Assembly (NCBI GenBank): GCA_902590435.1
Contig: CACIWU010000005.1
Coordinates: 1-52,010 of the forward strand
Length of the DNA: 52,010 nucleotides
Direction of reading: 5' to 3'
Source of the DNA: an uncultured SAR324 cluster bacterium
Lineage (GTDB): Bacteria > SAR324 > NAC60-12
In this document: piece after piece, positions 35,430-45,325 of the stretch
Numbering within the stretch: the first letter of the stretch is position 1
How the letters are laid out: every line of letters starts with the position of its first letter
Program-made: the position numbers and the translations under genes
Notes under the pieces: model-generated
What the model saw: the letters and a program-made list of their open reading frames with translations, nothing else
Databases searched by the model: none
Told to the model about the DNA's origin: nothing

Positions 35430-37370
35430 TCAATTACAGGCCCCGGATGCATAGTTTTTATTACCAATCCACTTGTTATTTTGAGCACCTGTAGTCGCTG
35501 GCTTACCATTATTATTAGAATTCCAGAAATCCGGGACACTATCTATATCTCCTGCCCAAGCACCCTTCATAAGAATGTTCATAGTATAACTTCCGGAGGA
35601 TAAGCAATTCGAACATGCACCATTTTCATCACCATTGGTAATTCCTTGAGCATGATAGTGATAATTGTAGTCACCATGATCATGACCACCAAAGGTATCT
35701 AAAGCATAAGCAGTATCCTCTGTATAGCCGTCCATATAATCATAGCTGGATTCATATTTCCCGTATAATGCTATACCATCTAGTCCAAATCCAATTAAAG
35801 GTGGATGCATGAAACCAACATAGTCTGAGAGATTATAAAGGTTTAATCCATTACCTGTTGCTCCATGTCCATCACCATGCCAGTGAAGGCCCATTCCCTG
35901 ACCTACATGAATACCTGAACTTGTTATTTCCGCTTTCTCAACTGCAGGCAAGAGAGTATTGTTATAAACTGGGTAAATTTGGACACCATCTATTGCTAAA
36001 CCAATTGTACTTATACTTGCGTGAGAATAGACTGTGTAGGTAGAACTACTTGCTTCAGTTGCTAAAGATATACTAAGGTTGTTATCGGTAACGCTTGTAA
36101 CTTCTCCATAGTCCTTTAATGGTATTTTGTGTAAAAAAGTCTGCAAAACTGCATCTCGTGTTACATTTGAGTCAGGATATGATCCAGAACCATCACCAGG
36201 AGGTACAGGAACATCTAACAGTCTATTGGGTCTGTCAGATATAGACCAAGAAAATATAACCATGAAAGGATGCCTAACACCACTATTGCATTCATCTGTA
36301 AAAAATACATAAGGTGCTGTATTTAATCCTACCGGAGCACCAACTATGGTTTCTCCAGCTACTTTTGTTTTGAGCAGTGCATTTCTATAAGCTAGGTATA
36401 CTGAAGTATCATATCTAAGTGAAGAACCGGCAGATTCAAGGTTACTTTTTATTGTAGAAAGCATAGATGATGCTGCAGTAGATGTAGTAGAATTATCTCC
36501 TGCAGATTCAACTTGTGATCGATAACTGGTGTGAGTATCAGTATACAACTTATTTTGATAAGTACCTGTGTATGTGTGGTTATCATAATGTGTAGCATAT
36601 GAAGACCACTCTACCCTGCTATTTGTGACCATACTTGATGACTTAGGATTAAAACTGCTTGGTAAAGTAAGATCCAAATCACCAGTATCATATGGAGTTA
36701 TTGAGGATGCTGATGACGATAACTTAAACAAAGAATTGGTACTATCAAATTCAACAGACTTTGAACTAAATGACGTGTCTTGAGTGAAACCATTAGAACT
36801 ATTATCGTATTTAAATCTTTTTGTAGCAGTCATTTGTGAGGAAGAAAAAGTGAAGCACAAATATCCAGTAGTATTATCTGATGTATTTTCAGCTTCTCTT
36901 TCATAACCAAACGTGTTCCTCATATGAAGCGTATTTGTGCTACTATTGTAATCTATTGAGTAATTAGAATGTTTTTCAGAATCTGCTCTATAACATGAAT
37001 GGTTTGATGAGTTATCTGATACAAGTTGAAACGTTTTTAAAAAAACATCATTGTAGGTAGTCAATGTTGAATCAAGTCCTATTGTAGTATAGCTAGAGTT
37101 GTCTAGTGACATGTATGCACTATTGTAACCTATCAAAACTCTGTCTAGATTTGAAACACTGGACTTAGAAGCAGGAGAGATACTAACTGATTTTTGTAAA
37201 ATAGAATTAAAATTATCAGGAGTATTAACACTAGAACTACAGGAAGATGTGCAAGATGTAGTTGCTCCAGACCAGGTTGAGCTACTGCTTGAAGAATCGT
37301 CTGAAGAGCTACAAGACTGAAAAATTAAAAAAAATACTATTGTTACCAAAAAAAATAATATACGTTTCAT
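35430..37370 (-). CDS. YHYH-domain lipoprotein, long Ser/Asn/Asp-rich N-terminal region
   Basis: Start at MKRILFFLVTIVFFLIFQSCSSSDDSSSS (lipobox), YHYH-type motif GGHDHGDYNYHYHAQGITNGDENGAC. Confidence 0.82.
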   Translation of the reverse strand: MKRILFFLVTIVFFLIFQSCSSSDDSSSSSSTWSGATTSCTSSCSSSVNTPDNFNSILQKSVSISPASKSSVSNLDRVLIGYNSAYMSLDNSSYTTIGLDSTLTTYNDVFLKTFQLVSDNSSNHSCYRADSEKHSNYSIDYNSSTNTLHMRNTFGYEREAENTSDNTTGYLCFTFSSSQMTATKRFKYDNSSNGFTQDTSFSSKSVEFDSTNSLFKLSSSASSITPYDTGDLDLTLPSSFNPKSSSMVTNSRVEWSSYATHYDNHTYTGTYQNKLYTDTHTSYRSQVESAGDNSTTSTAASSMLSTIKSNLESAGSSLRYDTSVYLAYRNALLKTKVAGETIVGAPVGLNTAPYVFFTDECNSGVRHPFMVIFSWSISDRPNRLLDVPVPPGDGSGSYPDSNVTRDAVLQTFLHKIPLKDYGEVTSVTDNNLSISLATEASSSTYTVYSHASISTIGLAIDGVQIYPVYNNTLLPAVEKAEITSSGIHVGQGMGLHWHGDGHGATGNGLNLYNLSDYVGFMHPPLIGFGLDGIALYGKYESSYDYMDGYTEDTAYALDTFGGHDHGDYNYHYHAQGITNGDENGACSNCLSSGSYTMNILMKGAWAGDIDSVPDFWNSNNNGKPATTGAQNNKWIGNKNYASGACN

Positions 37371-37711
37371 ATAATTTATTAGAAAATGTTGAAGAATTAA
37401 AATTAAATTACTACAAGTAATGCATATACAATCAAATCCAACAATCAAATCTAACAAATAAATTTAAAACAACTAAATTTAAAAATCTCAACAGTTACTA
37501 AATAAAGATTAAACATATAATTAAAAAAAGTCCTGAGATATTAATCGTAAAATTAATCGAATCATTTTGATTATATTTAATATGCACTAAAAATATATTT
37601 TAATCAATAATAATTTTAACTTTTCCATTAAGAAGAGTACTAAAAAATCATAAGAAAAAACGCCATTGAATAAGCTTAATTTTAAAATTTAAATGTTAAT
37701 ATATTATAAAT

Positions 37712-37978
37712 TTAAACTGATTTAAATGCTTTCCCATTAATATCTATTGTTCTTAAAACATTAAGTCCAAACTTTTCATACAAGCTCCATTCTAGATTAA
37801 TAGCATTAACAGGATATTTTTCTTCTAAAATCAATATACTTCTGCGTGGTCCCTTAAGATTTATATTGCTAATCACATTTACAGTTCTTAGAGATAAATC
37901 TGCAGATTACCCATCAAAAAATAGATCGGTTGAATTTAAGAATTTTCTGGAAACACAAAAAAAATGCTTTTTAATTTA
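37712..37978 (-). pseudogene. possible decayed gene with in-frame stop, unknown product
   Basis: Manual minus-strand reading: CVSRKFLNSTDLFFDG*SADLSLRTVNVISNINLKGPRRSILILEEKYPVNAINLEWSLYEKFGLNVLRTIDINGKAFKSV*; internal stop at 37907-37909. Confidence 0.35.
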
Positions 37979-38025
37979 TTAGGATCTAGTTTTCTTAGAT
38001 TTTCATAATTTTCTGAGAATAATAA

Positions 38026-38283
38026 TTAATTTTCATCAGCATATTTTTGTTTAATTTGGATAAGAATTTTTTCTAAGTTAGTCTCAATTTCAACACGCAA
38101 CACTCCTTCTGATTCGGAAGACAATGATGTTTTATAAGGTTTTTCAGAATGTGCCGAAGAAATTACAGGGAGTAAGAATAAAATAATATTTAAAAAATAT
38201 ATTAAAATTGTCTTTTTACAACGAATGTCCATTTTTAAAATAATTAGGAGAAATGTATTAATATTATTTTTTTGCAAGTACAT
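38026..38283 (-). CDS. small secreted hypothetical protein, possibly truncated
   Basis: Signal-peptide-like IYFLNIILFLLPVISSAHS then short acidic tail; likely start at internal MDIRCKKT. Confidence 0.35.
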   Translation of the reverse strand: MYLQKNNINTFLLIILKMDIRCKKTILIYFLNIILFLLPVISSAHSEKPYKTSLSSESEGVLRVEIETNLEKILIQIKQKYADEN

Positions 38284-38586
38284 AATTAAATTAATCGAAA
38301 ATAATTTAAATTTTTATCATCATACTTTGAACACAATTAACAGTTATCAAAAATATATTCTCTCAATATTTTTGAAGTTAATTTAGTTAATAGAGGATCA
38401 AGATATGCATAGTAAAATAAATTGATTTTCCTTTTTTATTCAGTATATTTACTAAAATTAATTATATTAATAAATATTATACTGAATTTAAATTACATTA
38501 GGTCTAATTTTGAAAATGTGAATTTAGAAATAACAAACATTCTTTCTGTTTTTACATACTTTAAGAAATGATTACAAACAAAGTAA

Positions 38587-41500
38587 TTGAAATTGCATAG
38601 AGTATCACTACCTATTTTTAATTATTCAATTGTTTTTATATTCTTGTCTATAATCATCATCCTTAATTCCTGCGATGAAGGTTATAAGGAAGAGTTCTCA
38701 AATTATACAATAGTATTAAAAGAAGTAACTGCTGTCACTTCACCTACCTCGGATAATACTCCTAACTACACATTTTCATCCTCAGAGTCAGGAACTATTT
38801 CATATGGAGGATCCTGCTCTTCAAGTACTACTTCTGCAATTGAAGGAAACAATACTATTACCTTAAATACTCTATTTGATGGAACGTACACTGACTGTAA
38901 AATTATTGTTTCAAATGTTATGTCTGATTCAGGAGATAATATAACCAGTTCACTTTCAATTTCACCATTTACTGTAGATACAATAGATGAATCAATTGAA
39001 GAAGTCACAGCAGTAACAACCCCAACTAACGATACTACACCAAATTACACATTTTCATCCATAGAAGCAGGAACAATCACATATGGGGGTTCATGTTCTT
39101 CAAGTACCACTTCTGCAATTGTAGGAAACAATACCATCACTTTTAACACTTTAAGTGAAGGAACATATTCTAATTGTACTATTACAGTTACAAATAATTC
39201 AGGTAATAGTGCCATATTGAGTATAAGTCCGTTCGTTATTGATACAACTGCTCCTTCTGTAAGCTCCTTCACTCTCGATGATACCGTGCTAAAGATTGGA
39301 GACACCCCTACTCTAACTCTGGTTTTTTCTGAGACAGTTACTGCCTTCTCTTCAGATAATATCTCTACTGATAATGCTGAAGGTACTCTCGGGACAATAT
39401 CCACCAGTGATAACATTACCTGGACAGGAACCTTCACACCTGCATCCAATACGGAAGCTACGAACAAATACTTCGTACTATTTCTTGGTTATACCGACTT
39501 AGCGGGTAACCCAGGTCCTGTTGTTCTTACATCGCCGATTGCGGGGATTAGTAATACTTTTATAATTGATACCGTTGCACCCGCTGTAAGTACTTTTACA
39601 CTCTCTGATACAGCTCTCAAGGCTGGTGACAATGCGACCGTATCGCTGGTTTTCTCAGAAGCGGTTGATTCCTTTGCCAGTTCTGCAGATATCACTGTCG
39701 CCAATGGTGCACTCGCAACGATGACTAGTAGCGACAACATTAGCTGGTCTGGAATATTCACTCCGACAACCGATACGGAAGATCCAACCAACACACTTTC
39801 GCTGGCCACTAGTTACACAGATACTGCTGGTAATGCTGGTCCTGCAGCGACAACTTTGAACTATGAGGTTGAGACACTGGCTCCTTCAGTAAGCTCCTTC
39901 TCTCTCGATGATACAAAGCTCAAGCCCGGTGACAATGCAACTGTAACTTTGGTTTTCTCAGAGGTGGTTACTTCCTTCTCCAGTAATGACGACATAACGG
40001 CGACCAATGGAGCACTTGCTTCTACAATGACTAGCAGCGACAACAGAACATGGACTGGGATCTTTGTACCGAGCTTTCCCGTGGAAGATTGGACCAACAC
40101 ACTTACTTTGTCTCCTTATTATGCAGATATGGCCGGTAATTCAGGACTTGTGGGGGCATCTACGAACTATATGGTTGATGATAATGATCCTTCTGTGACT
40201 TCCTTCACTCTCAATGATACAGCACTCAAGAGCGGTGACACCCCAACGGTAACTCTTGTTTTCTCAGAGCCGGTAGCCTCCTTCTCCAGTAATGACGACA
40301 TCTCGGTTACAAATGCAAATGGTTCACTCGCATCAATGATCAGTACTGACAACATAACCTGGACCGGAACCTTCACTCCATCCACCAATACAGAAGATGA
40401 AACAAACACACTTTCACTGGCCAATAGTTGGACAGACGTCGTAGGTAATACAGGAACTACGGCGACAACTTCGAACTATGAGGTTGAGACTCTGGCTCCT
40501 TCTGCAAACTCCTTCACTTTCTCTGTTACACAAGGCACTAGTTATACTGACACATCCGGTAGTACTACACCTGGATTCAAGCCAGGGGACAACGCGACGG
40601 TAACGCTGGTTTTCAGAGAGCCGGTTACTTTTTTCTCAAGTGATGACGATATCTCACATCCCTATGGAGATCTAACAACAATGACAAGCTCTGACAACAT
40701 AACCTGGACTGGAATTTTTACGCCGACATCCAATTCACAGGATTATAGTAACAGGTTTTCGCTAGCCACTAGTTATAAAGACGTTGCAGGTAATACAGGC
40801 ACTGCAGCAACATCTTCATATTATATAGTTGATACAAAAGACCCAGTAGTCTCGTCATTCTCTCCCGTTGACGGTAGGTGTTTTCCAGTTTCAGATAACA
40901 TTACAGTTACATTCGATAGTCCAATGACTACAAGTTATATCACGACTACCACAGCTGACACAACTTGTCGCGCAGAAACTATAAAGATGTCTTCTGACAA
41001 CTTTAGTACTTGTGTTAGGATGTCTTCAGAACCAGTGGCATCCAATTCAAACCAGACATTTACACTAGACCCAGTTGACACCCTCTCACATAACACTACT
41101 TACACTATTAATGTTTCATCTGGAGTAATAATGGATGTTTTTGATAACACTAGGAGTGTTGAAGATAATTCATCGTTTAAATCTTCCTCAAAACCTTCAT
41201 ACTCTTTAGATTCAGGAATTTTTATGGGAGTTGGTTATTATGGAAAAATCTTTAGATCTAACGACAATGGTTCATCTTGGGATAATGAGACTTGTGAATT
41301 ATTAACTACTATCCAAGAAGTCTCCTTTGGTAACAATACATTCGTAGTAGTGGGTAATTCTGGTTATATACTTAGATCAACTGACAATGGTTCTTCATTT
41401 AGTAGTGTAAGTCCTTATAACTCGAATCACAGTTTGGGAGTCGCTTTCGGAAACAATACCTTTGTGGGAGTTAGTAGTAGTGGGAAAATAGGGAGATCTT

Positions 41501-42057
41501 CAGACAATGGGTCCTCTTTTAGTTCTGTGAGTAATAGTACTTCAAAACATCTCTACGGAGTCTCCTTTGGTAACAATGTATTCTTGGTGGTTGGACAAGA
41601 TGGAAAGATCATTAGATCTACAGACGATGGCTCTAATTGGAATAGTATGACTTCCCCAATTTCAAACACACTCAGAGGAGTAACTTTTGGAAACAATAAA
41701 TTTGTGGCAGTTGCACATAATGGAAAGATCATAAGATCTACAGACAATGGGTCTTCTTGGGATAATGCAACTTCTCCAACATCTAACCATCTCTATGATG
41801 TAACCTTCGGGAACAATACCTTCATAGGAGTCGGACAAAATGGAAAGATCGTTAGATCTACAGACAATGGTTCATCATTTAGTTATTCTACAAATAATAC
41901 TACTAGCCATCTCTATGGAGTCACCTTCGGTAACAATACCTTCGTAGGAGTTGGACAAGGTGGAAGGATTGTTAGATCAATTGACAATGGTTCTACCTGG
42001 AATAGTACAACTTCTCCAACCGTTCATAATCTCTTAGGAGTCACCTTCGGTGAATAA
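38587..42057 (+). CDS. surface lipoprotein with about five Big_12-type Ig-like repeats and a C-terminal seven-repeat BNR/Ycf48-like beta-propeller
   Basis: Lipobox IILNSC; recurrent LKxGDxxTVTLVFSExVxSFSS...TSSDNITWTGTFTP units; seven 40-aa F(V)xVGxxGKIxRSTDNGSS...GVTFGNNT units. TTG start. Confidence 0.85.
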   Translation: MKLHRVSLPIFNYSIVFIFLSIIIILNSCDEGYKEEFSNYTIVLKEVTAVTSPTSDNTPNYTFSSSESGTISYGGSCSSSTTSAIEGNNTITLNTLFDGTYTDCKIIVSNVMSDSGDNITSSLSISPFTVDTIDESIEEVTAVTTPTNDTTPNYTFSSIEAGTITYGGSCSSSTTSAIVGNNTITFNTLSEGTYSNCTITVTNNSGNSAILSISPFVIDTTAPSVSSFTLDDTVLKIGDTPTLTLVFSETVTAFSSDNISTDNAEGTLGTISTSDNITWTGTFTPASNTEATNKYFVLFLGYTDLAGNPGPVVLTSPIAGISNTFIIDTVAPAVSTFTLSDTALKAGDNATVSLVFSEAVDSFASSADITVANGALATMTSSDNISWSGIFTPTTDTEDPTNTLSLATSYTDTAGNAGPAATTLNYEVETLAPSVSSFSLDDTKLKPGDNATVTLVFSEVVTSFSSNDDITATNGALASTMTSSDNRTWTGIFVPSFPVEDWTNTLTLSPYYADMAGNSGLVGASTNYMVDDNDPSVTSFTLNDTALKSGDTPTVTLVFSEPVASFSSNDDISVTNANGSLASMISTDNITWTGTFTPSTNTEDETNTLSLANSWTDVVGNTGTTATTSNYEVETLAPSANSFTFSVTQGTSYTDTSGSTTPGFKPGDNATVTLVFREPVTFFSSDDDISHPYGDLTTMTSSDNITWTGIFTPTSNSQDYSNRFSLATSYKDVAGNTGTAATSSYYIVDTKDPVVSSFSPVDGRCFPVSDNITVTFDSPMTTSYITTTTADTTCRAETIKMSSDNFSTCVRMSSEPVASNSNQTFTLDPVDTLSHNTTYTINVSSGVIMDVFDNTRSVEDNSSFKSSSKPSYSLDSGIFMGVGYYGKIFRSNDNGSSWDNETCELLTTIQEVSFGNNTFVVVGNSGYILRSTDNGSSFSSVSPYNSNHSLGVAFGNNTFVGVSSSGKIGRSSDNGSSFSSVSNSTSKHLYGVSFGNNVFLVVGQDGKIIRSTDDGSNWNSMTSPISNTLRGVTFGNNKFVAVAHNGKIIRSTDNGSSWDNATSPTSNHLYDVTFGNNTFIGVGQNGKIVRSTDNGSSFSYSTNNTTSHLYGVTFGNNTFVGVGQGGRIVRSIDNGSTWNSTTSPTVHNLLGVTFGE
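41221..42054 (+). repeat. seven tandem 120-bp (40-aa) repeats
   Basis: Units begin FMGVGYYGKI, FVVVGNSGYI, FVGVSSSGKI, FLVVGQDGKI, FVAVAHNGKI, FIGVGQNGKI, FVGVGQGGRI; the first six count exactly 40 aa, the last ends at 38. Confidence 0.92.
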
Positions 42058-42301
42058 CTCCAAAAACCAACCACAATATTCTTATATTAATAACTCCCAT
42101 CAGATATGCTTCTAGAAAACTAGGTTTATTTAGGTTTTCAGATAGGTATCTATATTTTATGAGTTCCTGACTTTTTTACGAAAATTTTTACCCATTTTAA
42201 ATCATACAACCAACAAAATTGCAAAATTTAGAAAATTTTGCTATAGATTGTTTTGAACAAGAAAGTCAGGCTAACTGATTTTGAAAACGAATAGTATTTT
42301 C

Positions 42302-43012
42302 ATGAAACTAAATAAATCTTCCTTATTAATATTACTCAGTTTAATTTATTCATGTGTTTTTTCCTTTGTAGAAGTGTTTTCCTATAAAAAAACGGATTTA
42401 AAGAAATTTAAAAACACAAAAAAATGTATTAAATGCGATTTAACTGAATTAAATCTTAGAAATTTAAACTTAAGTCGTAGAGATTTAAGTTATACAAATC
42501 TTAGTGGTTCAAACCTTAGTGGTACAGATCTTAGTGGTTCCAATCTGAGCAGTACAAATCTTACTGGTGCAAATCTTACTGGTTCAAATCTTACTGGTGC
42601 AAATCTTACTGGTGCAAATCTTAGTGAAATCATAATAGATGAAAATGCATTCTCAACAATAAACATTTCAGAGTATACTTTCATGAATAAATCTACATTA
42701 GCCCAAGAGAGGAGGAAGGAAAAGGAACTGAGGAAGAAAAAGGAAAGGAAGAAGAAAAAGGAAAGGAAGAAGAAAAAGGAACTGAGGAAAAGAGAGGAAA
42801 TGAAGAAGAAAAAAGAAATGAAGAAGAAAGAAGAATTCAGGAAGAAAAAAGAACTAAAGAAGGAAGAAGAACTTAGGAAGAAAAAAGAACTTAGAAAAAA
42901 AAAGGAAAAAGAACTTACAAAAGAACAAAAAGAAGAAGAAGCAGAACTTAAAAGGATTTTGTTGGATATGCAAAAAGTTCTTGATGCAGAAGAAAAAAGG
43001 AAAAAATCTTAA
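42302..43012 (+). CDS. secreted pentapeptide-repeat protein with C-terminal Lys/Glu/Arg-rich helical region
   Basis: NLSGSNLSGTDLSGSNLSSTNLTGANLTGSNLTGANLTGANLS then long KKKERKKKKELRKREE tract. ORF opens at TTG 42281; ATG 42302 gives a cleaner signal peptide. Confidence 0.8.
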   Translation: MKLNKSSLLILLSLIYSCVFSFVEVFSYKKTDLKKFKNTKKCIKCDLTELNLRNLNLSRRDLSYTNLSGSNLSGTDLSGSNLSSTNLTGANLTGSNLTGANLTGANLSEIIIDENAFSTINISEYTFMNKSTLAQERRKEKELRKKKERKKKKERKKKKELRKREEMKKKKEMKKKEEFRKKKELKKEEELRKKKELRKKKEKELTKEQKEEEAELKRILLDMQKVLDAEEKRKKS

Positions 43013-43224
43013 CACAATATTGATCATTGAAGAATGAACTATACTGTTAGTCAGTTAGGGTGAATTATGATTACTTTCAGACAGTCATTTTTTTATATTA
43101 TTATTTTTCGAAACGAGAATCTACTTATGAGGTAAGTTATTTAATGATATTTAAGAAGTAATTGTATATGATATTCAACCTTCAATTTTTGATTATCTGG
43201 TATTTTTAATTTTTTGTATGATTC

Positions 43225-43899
43225 ATGATAAATATAAGTTCCATTTTTGCTAAGTCACCTTTTAAACCACTAAGAGACCACATGGACAAAGTGGTTGAAA
43301 GTGTTGCCCCGCTTAATGATTTTTTTGAAGCATTATTTCGGAAAGATTATTCAAAATTAGAAAAAATTCACAAACAAGTTATTCAATCGGAAAAAGAAGC
43401 AGATTCAATCAAAAATGAAGTTAGGAATCACCTCCCACGCAATATTTTTATGCCTATTAACCGTCGAGATTTATTGGAAATGCTTGATATGCAGGATAGC
43501 ATAGCAGATGTTGCAGAGGACATAGTTATATTATTGAATCTAAGAAAAATGAACATAGAGGAAGAGTTGAGTGAAGACGTTATTCAGTTTGTTAAAAAAT
43601 CTCAGAATGTTTGTTATTTGGCGAGAGATCTTACTCATGAATTTGGGGATGTTATTGAATCAGGATTTGGGCGGCATGAAATCAAAAAATTACTAGAAAT
43701 GATTGAAAATGTTTCAATTTCTGAAACAGAGGCAGATGATTTAGAAGATGCTCTTATAAGTAGATTATATGAGGTAGAAGAAAAAATGAATCCCATAGAT
43801 GTTGTTTTCTGGTACAAGGTACTTGAATTGATTGGTGATATAGCAGATTTTTCTAAAAAAACTGGAAATAGGTTACGATTGATGATTGCTTCAAAATAA
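43225..43899 (+). CDS. DUF47/PhoU-like phosphate transport regulator (TIGR00153 type)
   Basis: SPFKPLRDHMDKVVESVAPLNDFFEALF...EADSIKNEVRNHLPRNIFMPINRRDLLEMLDMQDSIADVAEDI; directly upstream of PiT. Confidence 0.92.
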   Translation: MINISSIFAKSPFKPLRDHMDKVVESVAPLNDFFEALFRKDYSKLEKIHKQVIQSEKEADSIKNEVRNHLPRNIFMPINRRDLLEMLDMQDSIADVAEDIVILLNLRKMNIEEELSEDVIQFVKKSQNVCYLARDLTHEFGDVIESGFGRHEIKKLLEMIENVSISETEADDLEDALISRLYEVEEKMNPIDVVFWYKVLELIGDIADFSKKTGNRLRLMIASK

Positions 43900-43937
43900 G
43901 ATAATACTCTCACTCTTTTAAACAAAAAAAATATAAA

Positions 43938-45197
43938 ATGATTGTTGAATACGGATCAGTATTTTTTACACTGGCTGTGGTATTAGGACTCTACATGACT
44001 TGGGGAATAGGTGCCAATGATGTTGCTAATGCAATGGGCACATCTGTTGGTTCTGGAGCAATAAGTGTTAAGCAGGCAATTATAATTGCGGCTATTTTTG
44101 AATTTTCTGGAGCTTTTCTTGCCGGAGGTCATGTTACCAAAACAATCCGTAAAAGCATTATCGATCCTACCCCAATTATGGGTAATCCTGAGATTTTTGT
44201 ATGGGGAATGTTGTCTGCTTTGATCGCAGCTGCACTTTGGTTGACAATTGCAAGTTGGATGGGATGGCCGGTTTCAACAACACATAGTATTATTGGTTCA
44301 ATAGTTGGTTTTGCTATTGTAGGAATAGGAGTAGATGCAGTTAACTGGTCAAAAATCGGTACAATTGTACTAAGCTGGATTGTTTCACCTCTTGTTGGGG
44401 GTACCCTTGCGTTCATATTAATGAGAAGTGTGCAGAAATTTATTTTAGATACCAACACTCCACTTTTGAATGCTAAACGTTATGCACCATTTTATGTATT
44501 TCTTGTGGGATTTTTGATTTCTCTAGTAACACTTTTCAAAGGATTGAAACATCTTTACATTGATTTAAGTATCACACAGAGTTTTATATTTGCTGGTATA
44601 ATCGGATTTATTTTTGCAGTTTTAGCACAAATATTAATTAATCGGATTATTATTAAAAAGGAACTAAGCATTCATGATCAATTTAGTCAAATTGAGAAAA
44701 TATTTGGAATGATGATGATATTTTCTGCTAGTGCAATGGCGTTCGCACATGGTTCAAATGATGTCGCAAACGGAATTGGGCCATTGGCAGCAATAATTAG
44801 TATTTTGGAAAGTGGTGGAGAAATGACTCAGAAATCCAATCTACCTATTTGGATCTTACTGTTAGGTGGATTTGGAATTGTATTGGGATTGTCAACGTTG
44901 GGATATCGTGTCATAAAGACAATTGGAAGCAAAATTACAGAACTTGTACCTACTCGAGGCTTTTCAGCAGAATTAGCGGCAGCGGCAACTGTTGTAATTG
45001 CTTCTCGTACCGGTATACCTGTTTCTACCACACAAATTGCTGTAGGTGCTGTTATGGGTGTCGGACTAGCTAGGGGGATAGGAGCATTAGATTTACGAAT
45101 CATTGGAGGAATTATGATGTCATGGGTAATAACACTACCAGTTGGAGCAATTTTGTCCATATTCTTCTTTTTCTTTTTTCGTGGAGTCTTTCTTTAG
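43938..45197 (+). CDS. PiT family inorganic phosphate transporter
   Basis: WGIGANDVANAMGTSVGSGAISVKQAI and FAHGSNDVANGIGPLAAI duplicated signature. Confidence 0.95.
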   Translation: MIVEYGSVFFTLAVVLGLYMTWGIGANDVANAMGTSVGSGAISVKQAIIIAAIFEFSGAFLAGGHVTKTIRKSIIDPTPIMGNPEIFVWGMLSALIAAALWLTIASWMGWPVSTTHSIIGSIVGFAIVGIGVDAVNWSKIGTIVLSWIVSPLVGGTLAFILMRSVQKFILDTNTPLLNAKRYAPFYVFLVGFLISLVTLFKGLKHLYIDLSITQSFIFAGIIGFIFAVLAQILINRIIIKKELSIHDQFSQIEKIFGMMMIFSASAMAFAHGSNDVANGIGPLAAIISILESGGEMTQKSNLPIWILLLGGFGIVLGLSTLGYRVIKTIGSKITELVPTRGFSAELAAAATVVIASRTGIPVSTTQIAVGAVMGVGLARGIGALDLRIIGGIMMSWVITLPVGAILSIFFFFFFRGVFL

Positions 45198-45325
45198 CAA
45201 AAAGAAAGGGAGTACTCCTTCCAAAAATTTTTCAAAGAAATATAAATTTTTGTCATATGTTTAAATTTATCCTATAGATTTTATTTCTTATAATATTAGA
45301 ATTGAATTACTTTTACTGACATAAA

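Noticed and set aside
39045-40424. Series of minus-strand ORFs at regular spacing under the Ig repeats
   Set aside because: Spacing mirrors the sense-strand Ig repeats; antisense shadow ORFs from repeat composition.
42490-42684. Minus-strand ORF with repeated RFAPV units
   Set aside because: Antisense shadow of the pentapeptide repeats.
43065-43140. Short ORF MITFRQSFFYIIIFRNENLLMR before the DUF47 gene
   Set aside because: Very short, no ribosome-site evidence and no coupling to a neighbour.
45183-45218. Bulged hairpin and ggagtactcc palindrome at the end of the PiT gene
   Set aside because: Could be a terminator, but the stem is interrupted and overlaps coding sequence; not strong enough to call.
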